Below are positions 1-11,111 of a stretch of DNA of 64,000 nt, one piece after another. The stretch is taken from the NCBI GenBank assembly GCA_002778195.1, contig PCDI01000002.1, positions 3,547,234 to 3,611,233 on the forward strand, in the 5' to 3' direction. The notes under the pieces are model-generated. The model was not told where the DNA came from and did no database searches. It saw nothing but the letters and a program-made list of their open reading frames with translations. The position numbers and the translations under genes are program-made. The stretch comes from Raffaelea ambrosiae (lineage: Eukaryota > Ascomycota > Sordariomycetes > Ophiostomatales > Ophiostomataceae). The first letter of the stretch is position 1. Each line of letters starts with the position of its first letter.

Positions 1-396
1 ATGCTGCTGTGGGCTGGGGGCAACGAAATCTAGGCAAGGCAAAAAGATTGGCGGCAGTTTGGGCAAGGTTTTTTTTTTTTTTTTTCGTTTTGCAGGGAAT
101 TTAGTTTGCCAGAATTCTCGAGGAAAAAGCAGGGAAAAGAAAAGAGGGCATGGTTGGAGTTTTCAAGACAAGGATTGTTACTTTGTTTTCACTGGTTTGT
201 GTTTTAGCATCTCGTTCGATACCCGGCGTATTCTGTATTCTGTTTCAGAAGCAATACTTGACCACAAAATATCTCATCAATTTTACTTGCATAGGGAGGG
301 GATGAGCAAGCCACAGACCAACTCGCACATCTCACAGGTCTATATCTACGTTAATTGATACTGCTCAAGTACTGCAAACGTCCAAGCTGCCTCTCT
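1..396. other. Intergenic, no gene seen
   Basis: I see no supported coding region. The stretch holds a T-run near 69-85 and presumably the 3' untranslated region and terminator of the leftward transporter gene that ends at 397. Confidence 0.5.
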
Positions 397-2482
397 TCAG
401 ACAGTTCCCTCCGGTTCTTCCAACTCCAGTGCACGCATGGCCGGAGTGGTGTTTTTCGGCAGATATTTGAAAATGTAGGGCAGGAGAATGGTCACAACCA
501 GGCCTACACCAACAAAGACAGACACCGTGATCCAGCCCATTCGGTAGTTGGGGGCATCAGTGGAGGGCCACAGGTAACCGCCGTAGATGGACGAGACGCT
601 GCCACCGCTGTTGACCATGGCAATGGTCACCGCTCGTTTTTCTGCGGGGAGGGACATGGTTTCCGACGCCCAGTTCAGGATGAGCGGCATGGCTGTGTAG
701 AGCCCAGACATGTAGAAGCACAGCATGACGTAGGAGCAAATCTGGTTGCTGGTCACACCCAACGAGACAAGGGCCGACAGAAACGACACCGCCATGACGC
801 CGGCGATGTGCCAGCGCCGGTCGTTGAAGCGATCCGACGTCTGCGGCAAGACGAGCAGGAAGAGGGTTGCCACCTACGCCGCGTGTTCAGTTAGTCGCGG
901 GCAAGGTAAGAAGGAAAGGAGTACAAAGATGAGGGACAGAGGCCAATAAAAACTACTCACAGCCCAGATGGGAACGGTCATCCATTGTGCCTTTGTTCCC
1001 GTGTATCCCATGCTCTTCAGGACGGTCGGGATGAAGTAGGAGACGGTGCATGAGCCGTTCATCATCATGTACAGCACGATGAAGAAATACGTGCGCAGAT
1101 CCACGGCGGCGGCATGCAGAGACTGCCAGGGCGTCAGCTTCTTTCGTGACGGGCCCGACTCTTCCTTGTCGTGCATGAGGCGGACCCGAGCGAGAATACG
1201 CTCGTCCAGGCTGAAGCGACGGCTCTTTTGGTGCGGAAAGTCGGGCAGCACAAAGAAGGCAACGATGGCCAGGCCCATGGTGATGGCGCCCTCGACCAGG
1301 AAGAGGTACCGCCAGCCTCGGATGCCGCGGTGGCCTTCCAGTCCGGAGATCACGGCGCCCGAAATGAGCCCCGATACGGCACCGGCCACGGCCAGCGCGG
1401 AAAAGAAGAAGCTGAAGCGCTTTCCTGTGGAGAGTGGATTAGTCAAAGTCTCTTGCGAAACTGGTGGGAAAGGGGACGCGAAGAAGACAGGACACATACC
1501 AATCTCATTCCTCTTGTACCATTCCGTCATGATGTAGAGCACGCCGGGGAGGAAGCCGGCTTCAATCAGGGCCAGGAAGAAGCGGATGACGAGAATGTCG
1601 CGATACGTCTTCACCTGCGACATGCCGGTGACCACAGCACCCCAGGCCTAGACATGGAAAGGGCGTTATGTAAGCGAACAGGACTGCACAGAAATCGGGT
1701 GGACTTGGTTGCCTGTTCTTGTTTTTTGTTTTTCTTTCTTTTTCTTGTTCTTGTTCTTGTTCTTGTTCTTGTTCTTGTTCTNNNNNNNNNNNNNNNNNNN
1801 NNNNNNNNNNNNNNNNNNNNNNNNNNNNNNNNNNNNTTCTTGTTCTTGTTCTTGTTCTTGTTCTTGTTCTTGTTCTCTTTTTCTTTTCCATTCTTTCACA
1901 CACAACACTCACCAGCATCAGGCCAGGAAGATACCATGACAGCCGAGACCGCGTCATGATGAGGTTGGATGGGATCTCCCAGATGATGTAGGCAATGAAG
2001 AAGATGGAGATGAGCATGGTGTACTCTAGTGGAAAGGAAAACGGAGTGTTAGCCATGCTCCTCTGTCCACACAAGCACCGGCGCTTAGCCTGTACTTACG
2101 GGTGTCACTCAAGTGGAGGTCGTCGCTCATGCCAGCAGCTTTGGCATTTCCCTACAACATGGCGAGAACCAGGCGTCAGTGGTGTGTCTCATCGTGGCCA
2201 AACAAACGGGAGAAACAAGCCTACAATGTTGTTCCTGTCTAGATAGCAGATCACACACATCCACCACAGCATGGGCAGGAGGTACCAGTCGACCTTGCGG
2301 ACAAGGCGTTTCTCTTCCTCTGTTCCGGGAACATAGCTGCGCAGCGCATCCTCGAGCCGGGCTTGCTCGTCGGTGGACACATCTTTGGCGGCTAGCACGA
2401 GTTCTGTCTCGCCCTCGGAGATGTCTCTCGTGGGCACCGGCTCCACAATCGAGTCTGCGCCTTTCTTCGTTGTTGGTCCCAT
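397..2482 (-). CDS. MFS transporter, anion:cation symporter (Dal5/allantoate permease) family
   Basis: Probable plasma-membrane importer of an organic anion. Six exons fit in phase: 2482-2225, 2151-2100, 2025-1913, 1647-1500, 1424-961 and 873-397, giving 503 residues, the usual size for a 12-TM carrier of this family. The hydrophilic N-terminus (about 65 residues) is followed by the family signature YLDRNNIGNAKAAGM at the first exon junction and a long run of hydrophobic helices, including FFIAYIIWEIPSN and the domain FLALIEAGFLPGVLYIMTEW. Fungal members carry allantoate, nicotinate, pantothenate, biotin precursors and other carboxylates, so the family does not fix the substrate. The third intron contains an assembly gap inside a TTCTTG repeat. 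The gene is divergent from the Zn2Cys6 regulator and shares its promoter with it, which suggests it feeds the pathway encoded to the right. The start ATG at 2482 is chosen because the upstream in-frame extension begins only with a non-ATG codon. Confidence 0.88.
1743..1875. repeat. (TTCTTG)n microsatellite with assembly gap
   Basis: A hexamer TTCTTG (CAAGAA on the gene strand) runs on both sides of 55 N bases at 1782-1836. It lies wholly inside an intron of the transporter gene, so its true length is unknown but does not affect the protein. Confidence 0.9.
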
Positions 2483-3065
2483 TCTAGGGCTGGCAAGAAA
2501 TATACACACAAGTTGCGTCACAGAGACGACCGCGGGAACAGGATGTATAGCCGGTGTTGGTTTGTCCGTCTAAGCAGGAAACATGGCTGCCTCCGAGCAG
2601 GTCGGGGCAGCGCGGAATTTATCCACCAGAAAGAAGCCTTGCCCATCGTATCCAGAGATGTCCGCCTTCCCACTATCTTACACAAGCAAGACATCCCAGT
2701 ATCTCTATACCAGGCAGTTCCACTTTCGGTGAGACAGAGGTGCAGTTCGACGGGGGGACAAAGATCGGTTGGATCCGAACGACCGGGGTGGGTCGATGAT
2801 AAGAGGATGGCCAGCGGCTCAGGCCGGGGGAGCTCAACGGCCGCTTAATGGCTGGATATCAAGCTGTGTCTCCGCACATAGATATGGGCAGGCTGCCAGC
2901 GGGCGTATAACTGCGTGCAGAATGGGGGACTCGTATAATAAACCTATCGTAGACTGAATCTCGCTTCTCTCCGGACGTGGGAGAGCCCCCTTCTCTGCCT
3001 GCTCGCCCCCCCCCCCTTTCTTTTTCTTGTCTGTCGCAATTTTCCGTTATCAACCTACCCGCATC
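2483..3065. promoter_or_regulatory. Divergent promoter, transporter / regulator
   Basis: The 583 nt between the two start codons must drive the transporter leftward and the regulator rightward. It is moderately AT-rich just before the regulator (TATAA-like sequence near 2905-2940, pyrimidine tract 2958-3035). It contains one TCGG-N6-CCGA element almost exactly at its centre, and also a CGG-N11-CCG arrangement near 2550-2570. Confidence 0.7.
2765..2778. promoter_or_regulatory. TCGG-N6-CCGA inverted repeat, site A
   Basis: TCGG at 2765-2768, six-base spacer TTGGAT, CCGA at 2775-2778. It lies 283 nt from the transporter ATG and 288 nt from the regulator ATG. The form equals the published Ppr1/UaY type of Zn2Cys6 operator. 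Position in the regulator's own promoter suggests autoregulation (inference). Confidence 0.7.
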
Positions 3066-5965
3066 ATGTCGGGGCCTGCATCGTCTCCCATGTCCCGACC
3101 TGGCATCAGACGCGGACGGGTTGCCCATGCTTGTGTGGCATGCCAGCAGCGGAAGCAAAAGGTAACCAAGGACAGGCCTGGCTGTGCGCGCGCGCGCGCG
3201 CACGCACACACGTGTACACACACACGCCTATCTGGCAGTTGCAGTTGATCGTCTTGGAATTTGTGTGGCTCACCATGACCCCTTTCTTGTTGGCCAGTGC
3301 GACGGCGCCAGCCCCTCGTGTCGCAACTGCTTGCGAGGAAACAGAAGTAAGGCTTCGGCCATCCCGCTCTGTCCAGAATGGGCGTATCGATGACGATGAA
3401 CGCCCACGAGATATCCAAATGGCGTAGTACACTGCAGCTAACGACGCAACCACCACCAGCCTGCATCATCCAGGACCCGTCTACCAAGCGCCGGCATCCA
3501 CGCGGCTACATCGAGTCCCTCGAGCAGCATGTTGCCTTTTTGGAGCAGACCCTGCAGGACATTCGCCCGGGTGTCGACATCAACCGCCTCACCAGCGGAT
3601 CTTTGCTCTCTGCCGACTATAACGCAGAAGACGACAGTGCTGCGGAACTTGCACACGATGATCACACGACACCAAACAGGTGAGTCGCTTGGGGCCCCGT
3701 GTGATGGGGGGGCAAAGTACTGGCTGGGCATCTCTTTGACAAGCAACCATGGCCAGCAACCATGCCCGCCATGATGCCGGAGCGCTCAATCCGCCTGCCG
3801 ATTCTCGGCTCCCGGCCTCCAGCGTCGAAACCCCGGACACGGGCATGTCACCACCCGACGACGTCGCCAGTCTGGAAATGCTCTGCCTGCAGTCGGCCGG
3901 CGGAGACCCGCACTATTTCGGAACGTCCTCGGCCTACTCCATGACCAAGCTGTTTTCGGCCACGCTCCGCGCTGTTCGCGGACAGGGACCCGGCTTGACG
4001 CTGTCGGGCGTGCCGGACGCATCAATGCAGAGCCGTCCGACGCCGTCCCCCTCGCCGCTGCCAGACGCCACGCGAACCAGGAAGCTCACCACCGCCTATT
4101 TCGAGCAGGTGCACCCGCAATTTCCCTTTCTTCATCAGCCGACCTTCTTGCAATGGGAGGATGCCGTCATTGAAGCCTTCAAGGATGGCGTGGCCCCGAA
4201 TGCCACGCATCTGTTCTTTGTATACGCAGTAGGTCCACCCGGCCCTCCTCCCGGCCATTCCCCCTGGCCGGTCGGAATACTATTGACAAGTGCAAACCAG
4301 GTCGCTGCGGTCGGCGCCTTGACCGGTCCCTTGGCTGGCAGTCCGATTCCAGAGGTGAACTACCGTGCTCTCTTCTCATCCGCGCTGCCGTGCATCGGTG
4401 GATCTGTGGATCTGGTCTGGAACTAACCAGCAGAACACTCGCATTGCAGGGCCTATATGCTTCGGCGGAGAGATTGTTTGAACAGGTCATGAAGCTGAAC
4501 ACCCTGGAGTCCATACAGGCCATTCTCTGCTGTGCCATGTATTCTCTCCGGTCGCCCATCGGCGTGTCTGTGTGGTAAGCTGTGCTTCAGCGTGTTTCGG
4601 ACAATTTTTTTTTTGCTTTTTTCTTTTTTTTCTTTTTTTTTTTCCGTCGAAGCGCTGACGCTTGTCTCTAGGACGTTGTCGGGCATCGCCATCCGCCAGT
4701 GCGTGGAGCTGGGACTGCACCGCAGAATCCCGTGGACCAAGGTGGAGTCTGATGTTCTGAAGACGCAGACGCGCAGGCGCGTGTTCTGGTGCAGCTACAA
4801 CCTGGACCGGGCCGTGGCCGTGACATTGGGGCGACCGGTGGGCATTTACGACTCGGACATTGATGTCGAGGTGAGCAGACATGCAGCAGCCATGCAGCAG
4901 CCATGCATGGCAGTCGTTTGTGAAGAGTGTCTGACTGACTGACTGACTGACTGGCTGGCCTTTGTCACGTATGTGGATGTGTCTCTATTCTAGTTCCCAC
5001 TGGACATCAATGACGAGTACATCACCGTGTCAGGTCTCCTGGGAGAGCCGAGAAAGTCCGTCGACGAAGCCCCCACGACAGTGTCGTCGGCCATCCACAC
5101 GATCCGCTTCCGGAAGCTCCTGGGCAGGATACAGAGTGCCATGTATCCCCAGACGGGGCTGGGTGCGCCGGCCCCGATGATCAGCTCCCTGCTGGAGAGG
5201 GGGTTCAAGTCGGAGCTGAAGGAGTGGCTGGACGCGGCGCCGGCCCAGCTGGCCTCCAACCGGGCCCACAACAATGCCTACGGAGGCAGCGAGTGGTTCC
5301 AGCTCATGTACCACCACGCGATCCTCCTCCTGCATCGCCATTCCCTCGTCACCGAGTATCGGACCCTGGGCCGGACGACGACAGCACCGGCAACAGGACC
5401 GGCCGGACACGTCCACACGGCTTCTGTTGCTGCTGCTGCTGCTGCTTCTACTTCTGCTTCTGCTTCTGCTGCGGCTGCCCTGAGCGACAACGACCCCCCC
5501 TCTTCCGTATACATTGAGTGTGCGTCCTCTGCGCAGGCCATTTGCCAGCTGTACCGCCAGCTGTATCTCAAGCAGCAGATCAACGACACGTGGGGCGCGC
5601 TGCACGTGCTCTTTCTCGGCGGCATCAGCTTCCTGTACTGCCTCTGGTCCAGCCTCGACGTGCGGGCCGTCTTCCGCCTGGACAAGGTGGCCTCGACGTG
5701 CATGTCGTGTGCGGTCGTGCTGGCCGTCATGGCCGAGCGCTGGGAGGCCGTGCGGCCGTACCGAGACACGTTTGAGATGCTGGCCAACTACACACAGACC
5801 ATGCTGGCCGAGAGCGAGGCCGCCGTCATGCCGACCACGATGCCGGTCATGTTTCCGATGGCGACGAACCACCAGCTGACGGACTACCTGTCGTCGATGG
5901 CGGAGATCGGCATGTGCTCGTCTGTGGAGGCGCTGCTCAATGACATGATTATGTCTGAAGCGTAG
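3066..5965 (+). CDS. Zn(II)2Cys6 transcription factor, probable cluster regulator
   Basis: Fungal-specific transcription factor of 728 residues. Exons: 3066-3161, 3298-3346, 3460-3679, 3757-4228, 4301-4354, 4450-4574, 4672-4870 and 4994-5965, all in phase. The zinc cluster is C23, C26, C33, C40, C43, C50 (CX2CX6CX6CX2CX6C); the first intron falls immediately before C33. The following linker (residues 54-72, with DPSTKRRHPRGYIESLEQ) has the DP-T-K-PR-Y-LE layout I remember from yeast Ppr1, and runs into a short coiled coil (VAFLEQTL). Residues about 230-480 form the fungal_trans middle homology region (YFEQVHPQFPFLHQPTF, then VFWCSYNLDRAVAVTLGRP). The C-terminal exon contains a run of Ala/Ser codons near 5425-5480. 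Its promoter and those of the seven neighbouring genes carry TCGG-N6-CCGA elements, so it is the natural candidate to bind them. The inducer is unknown. Confidence 0.9.
3184..3226. repeat. Alternating (GC)n(AC)n tract inside an intron
   Basis: A purine-pyrimidine alternating run (GCGCGC then CACACA with a GTGTAC interruption) lies in the first intron of the regulator, between the codons of the second and third zinc-cluster cysteines. Confidence 0.85.
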
Positions 5966-8120
5966 AGGTCGGAAAGGGGACAAACATCGGTGTCCGATGA
6001 AGATGGCGTGGTTTGTATCGACATGCGCTAGTTATGACCAGAGACTGTTTTTTTATTTTCTGCGTGCTCTACAAGTGCCCAACACACGCCATCTCGACGT
6101 CGGGGCCTTTTGCCAGCTCCTCTACAGCCACACACAGTCTGGGCTACGCGATGGGGGGGGGGCAGCACAAATGTGTCAACACAGCCATCCTTGGCTTGAG
6201 CAACAAAAGGAGGGGCCCAACGTACCGGCCGGGGCTCTGGCAAAAAGTCCGAGTATGCTTCGTTCAGAGCTGGCACATCACGGATGCTGGTGGCATAGAC
6301 CGTCACCTTGAGAATCCTGTCCATGCCCGAGCCGGCAGCGTCCAGGACTACCCTTTCAGGCGGGTTATGAATCCTAGTCCAGCCCCTCGACCGCCGACGG
6401 ACCGGCCGTAGTGTGTAGTATGGTGTAATAGGATGTTGAAGAAGGTTCTAGTCTGGAGATACGTAATCTAGTCTTACTCTAAAGAGTTGTCCCAAAGTTG
6501 GTCTCATAGCTCCCTTCAGCCCTTGTGGAGCGGTGGCTTTGGGATAGATCGGAGGCTTCGATATAAGATAGGAGACTTGCGTATGGACTGGGGAGAGTGG
6601 CCCAAACAAAGAATTGAAGCATGACAAGCAAGACAGACAACTGCTCGGACCCGTCCTGGGAAAGCTATACGATGAGGGAACTGCCAAGCCATTTCGTATT
6701 CCTCGTGTAAGAGACATTATCCGGTGATTGCATATGGAGTCAGGTAGACGGAATATTGTAGTATTCCAGTCTGTCTGTCCTAGCACTGGTGCTGGTGCCC
6801 AATCTGAGAAGACTCCCAAGTGACACCAGATCATACAGTACGTCATCTGACAAGAAATTGCTCTTGCGAATCTTCCCCGTTTCCGTCCATCTTCTCTTGG
6901 TCTTGATCAATGCTTGGTATTCCGTCTTTTCGGCTCCGCTTGCGCCCCTTTGCTCTCTCTGGAGCCTTTGCTTTTCGCTGTCTCTTTCGTGGTATCGACT
7001 GTGCACCAACATGAAACTTTTGCCACGATCCTGCCTCCCCAACCTTGCCGGTCTTTTGGGGCTTGCGGCCAGACCGGGCCCGATAGTAGTCGTCATATCG
7101 TGTAGGACTGCTTACTTCGGTGGGAGTCCCTGATGGACAGGGTAGAAAACGGACAGCAGAAGACAGAAGGAGACACGCTGAGCAGAACGGCCTTATGACG
7201 ATAGCACTGATGGATGTCAATGATAATCCTATACTACGAGATGTTTTGGATTATACTAAGGGGAAATACCAAGTGAAGCTACTCTTTACCCGAGTTGATA
7301 GCCAAATCGGCAGCCACTCCTTGTACATCTCCCACCATATCGAATGATGTTCAAAAGTGTACTTCCTGACAACCGATTTATACAGCTACAGGAAATGGAT
7401 TGGCACAAAGATTTCGACAGAGCATCCACATACCCCCTTGAACAGCTGATACGACTTTGTCAGACAACTTCTCGTGGAGGTTTCTATGAAATATTCGATA
7501 GGCCAATAACCAGTGGCTACGTGGTGAAAGGTAGAACAGTAGAGCATCTCAAAACCAGCAAAACCTAGACCCAACAAACGAAAGAGTCTGGCTGGGGGCC
7601 GGTGAGGGCAACCCGTGCGTACTACAACAGGTCAACTTTTCAGGCAATGCTAGGTATAGGCAGCTAGATGGATGTCTATTGCTGGAAGGGAAATCCAATG
7701 AAGGAGCGACTTCTTATGAGCCTTGGGGGTTTCACCGTCGATTTCGTCGCTGATTTGCGCCCTTGCCAAAGTTCAGCTGCCTCCTATTCCCGGGGTAGGT
7801 CCGGGATGCCGTGTGGACATTGGTTGGGCCGGATGTCTGCCCCTGCCTCGATCGGGAAAATCCGATCTCTATGCCACAATCAGTGCGTCCGCTCATGCAG
7901 CCCGGTGCAAGCCACAGGAAGCAGTATGCAGCAGCATGCAGCAGCATGCAGCAGCAGCCTGACAGACTATGCACACGGACAACTCATAAATAGGGTTGGC
8001 GCATGCATTCTTGCCATTCCCTGGCTGTCGTCCGGGCCAAGATAACCCCCCGGCTCTGAGATCGTTATACTCGTCCCTTCACGGGTCTCTGGCAAGGGGA
8101 CAAACGATCTACTGCCCAAC
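5966..8120. other. Long intergenic region with an AT-richer patch and a promoter
   Basis: No gene is recognised in these 2155 nt. From about 7140 to 7580 the base composition is visibly more AT-rich than in nearby exons and holds two consecutive short open frames (to 7347 and 7344-7568) whose products resemble nothing I know; they may be a relic or chance. Positions 7921-7955 carry a 10-nt ATGCAGCAGC tandem repeat. The right end is the promoter of the PLP enzyme, with a TCGG-N6-CCGA element at 7852 and a TAAATA-like sequence near 7987. Confidence 0.5.
7852..7865. promoter_or_regulatory. TCGG-N6-CCGA inverted repeat, site B
   Basis: TCGG at 7852-7855, spacer GAAAAT, CCGA at 7862-7865, 255 nt upstream of the PLP enzyme ATG. 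Symmetry extends to GATCGG/CCGATC, making it the most symmetrical of the five copies. Confidence 0.7.
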
Positions 8121-9611
8121 ATGGAAGTCGCCACGGCCGCCGCCATTCAAAAGTACACGGAGCTCCATCCGTCGTCCCGCAAGGCGTATGAACATGCCCT
8201 GAAGAGTATGCCCGGAGGCAACACGCGGACTCTGCTGTACACTCCGCCCTTCCCCATATGCATGACCAAGGGAAAGGGCCACAAGCTCTACGACGAGGAT
8301 GGAAACGAGTGCGTTTGGCTGCCCACCGCCGGTTCCCTGCTCCGAGCAGTGTGCTTCTGCTGACACGCGCGTTCTGGCACCAGATACTGTGACATGGTCG
8401 GCGAGCTGACGGCGGGCCTCTACGGGCATTCCAACCCCCCCATCCAGGCTGCCCTGGTCAAGGCCATCCAGGACGTCGGCCTCAGCCTCGGCGCCACCAA
8501 TCCCTACGAGCAGCGCTATGCGGCTCTCCTGTGCGAGCGATTTGGCCTCGATCGGATCCGGTTTGCCAACTCGGGCACCGAAGCGAACATCCACGCCCTG
8601 GCCGCGGCGCGCAAGTTCACGGGGCGCCGCAAGATTGTGGCCTTCCGCGGGTCGTACCACGGAGGCGTGCTGTCCTTCTCCACGGGGCCCGCCGACAACA
8701 ACATCGACCAGCCAGACTTTCTGGTCTCCCAGTTCAACGACGTGGCCGCCCTGGAGACGGCGTTTGCCGAGCACAAGGACGACATTGCGGCGGTCATCAC
8801 GGAAGCCATGCAGACGTCGGGCGGGTTTATCAAGGCCTCGCCGGCGTTCTTGGAGGCCGTGGCCACCCTGACCAAGAAGGTGAGCCGGAAAGCCGGGCAT
8901 GTTCCTGCCATTGAAAAGGCCTTGCCACACGCTCCCCCCCCCCACACATGCATTGTTTCCCGCTCATGGCTAACACCCACGCCCTGCGCTCAGCATGGGG
9001 CTCTGTTCATCATGGACGAGGTTGTCTCGTCCAGGCTGGCGGCGGCGGGACTGAAGAGCCTTGTCGGCGCATCGCCGGACCTCGTGACCATGGGCAAGTA
9101 CCTCGGCGGCGGCATGCCCTTTGGTGCTTTTGGCGGCCGCGAGGACGTCATGGCGGTCTACGACCCGCGCCTGGCAGGCTCCCTCACCCATTCGGGCACG
9201 TTCCAGAACAACACCCTGATGCTCCACGCCGGCTACGCCGGCCTCTCCGAGGTCTACACGCCGGATGTCGTCGAAGCATTCAACATCCGGGGCGACAAGC
9301 TGCGGCTGCGGCTGCAGGAATGCGTCAAGGGCACGCGCTTCACCATCACCGGCCGCGGCTCTCTCCTGTACTTCCAAGCCACCACCACGGGCATCGCAGC
9401 CGACAAGATCACCTGCAAGGACGACGTGGCCAACGTCGAGGACCTGCCTCTCAAGAAGCTCCTGTGGCTCGAGCTGATCAATGCGGGGTTCTGGGTGCAG
9501 CTCCGGGGCTCGGTTGCTCTGAACCTGCAGATGCCGGACGAGGCGCTGGATGCCTTTCTCGCAGCGGTACGCCAATTCTGTACCACGCACAAGGGGCTGG
9601 TTGCACTGTGA
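8121..9611 (+). CDS. Class III PLP enzyme, glutamate-1-semialdehyde 2,1-aminomutase-like
   Basis: Pyridoxal-phosphate enzyme of aminotransferase class III, 433 residues, matching the ~430 of glutamate-1-semialdehyde aminomutase. Exons: 8121-8308, 8384-8879 and 8994-9611. Visible features: N-terminal SMPGGNTRT (residues 29-37), substrate/PLP loop NSGTEAN (S126-G127-T128-E129), cofactor-binding IMDEV (D236), and the Schiff-base lysine K263 in TMGKYLGGGMPFGAFGG. The sequence is closest in feel to GSAM, but fungi make 5-aminolevulinate from glycine and succinyl-CoA, so a heme role is unlikely. A transaminase or aminomutase acting on a pathway intermediate is more plausible. A TCGG-N6-CCGA element precedes it. 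The neighbouring convergent gene encodes a 2-hydroxyacid dehydrogenase, which could use the 2-oxoacid a transaminase releases (inference). Confidence 0.9.
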
Positions 9612-9796
9612 TAGACGTCGCCGTAGAAAAGATACACATCGATTTTGTGCACGACCTTGGATGCCAAGGCAGAGCGTTGTCGGTATGCATGCAATGGTGA
9701 TTGGCTGGACTTTGTTTGCGTGTCTGTCTCTGTTTTGTTCTATGCGATTGTGTCTATGCAGAGGACAGCCGGGCTTGTCCTGCGCCGCCTGCCAAG

Positions 9797-11111
9797 CTAA
9801 AACTCGTTGACGGGCGAAACTGGCTTCCCGTCAAAGAACAGACCCAACACATTGTGCATGCATTCGTGGTAGGCATTCCTCCAAGCCACGTCTGTCCAGG
9901 ACCCCATGTGCGGCTGCACAACAACCTTGTCGCTTCCTCGGAAAAACGGACTAATATTGGCAGGCAGACATTGTCAGTCGGAGGATCGTATACGGCTTTC
10001 CCGTCCAGAAACTCTTTCCGCTTACTTGATGTTCGGCTCGTTGTCAAACACGTCGAGGCCGGCCCGCGCAATCTTGCCGGAGCACAGAGCCTTGATCAGG
10101 GCTGCTTCGTTGACCACGGGTCCTCGCCCTGTGTTCACCAGGAAGCTGCCGTCCTTCATGGCTTGGATCTCCTCCTCGCCCACCATGCCACGGGTGGCGT
10201 CTGTCAGTGGGCAGTTGATGGAAATCACGTCCGAGGCCGCCATCATCTCCTTCAGATTCGGAAAGTACGTGGCGCCCAGGGCCTTCTCGTCTTCCAGAGA
10301 CGCTCTCGAGCGGCCGTGGTAGTGGATCTCCATGCCGAATGCTTTTGCTTTCCGTGCGACGTGCTGTTTTGGNGGGTTCCTCTGGTCAGTGTACGCAAAA
10401 ACAAACGACCAATCTCGAGAGGCGAAAGAATCAACAGAGAAAGCAAAGTAAGCGAAGCAAAACACACAAGGACAAGGAATCCTACCTTGCCAATCTTGCC
10501 CATGCCGACAATGCCCAGCTTCAGACCATGGGGATCGCGGGGCGGGCTCGTCGCGTTCCGCCACCCACCCTGGCGCACAGTCTTTTCCTTCTCGGTGGTA
10601 TCCCGCAGCGCGGCGAGGATCAGAAACATGGTAATGTCGGCCGTCGGCTCGGCGACGGCATACAGCGTGTTGGTGATGTAGATCTTGTTCTTGGTGAAGT
10701 AGTCGAGGTCGAACTCGCTGTAGCCGGCATTCACGCAGGCAATGATCTTGCAGTGTGGCACGATGGGCCCCAGCAGCTCCTCGTCAAAGTTCTCGTATTT
10801 CCCGCTGCCCATGAGGATCATGGCGGCATCAAATGGGCCGGCGGTGTCTGCGGCCTCCTTGATGCGCGCGACCATCCCCGGACGATCGGTCGGTTCGATG
10901 GCCTGGCAGAGAAGACAAACGGGAGGAAAACAAAAAAAAAGTCAGAGACCGCTGCTCAGAGAAGGGCTCGCATCCTCGTGGCAAAACGTACGTGGACGTC
11001 GCATTTCTCTTCGAAAGCCTTCAGGAAGGCCGGGTTGGCATAGTTCAGCAAACCGAGAGAAAGGACCTTGGGCTTGCCGCCTGTGGTTGTGGGGACGACT
11101 GTGGTAGCCAT
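9797..11111 (-). CDS. D-isomer-specific 2-hydroxyacid dehydrogenase
   Basis: Interconverts a 2-oxoacid and a D-2-hydroxyacid with a nicotinamide cofactor; glyoxylate/hydroxypyruvate reductase-type. Exons: 11111-10992, 10902-10486, 10363-10026 and 9950-9797, 342 residues, normal for the family. The dinucleotide motif GMGKIGK closes exon 2 (residues 173-179). The catalytic triad is visible: R259 (VNTGRGP), E288 (DNEP) and H306 (QPHMG). After the second beta strand the sequence HYHGRSR has arginines instead of the aspartate of NAD-specific members, so NADP(H) is the likelier cofactor. One unresolved base (10373) lies in the third intron only. The gene is divergent from the class II aldolase across 609 nt holding a TCGG-N6-CCGA element, implying shared control. 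Confidence 0.92.
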
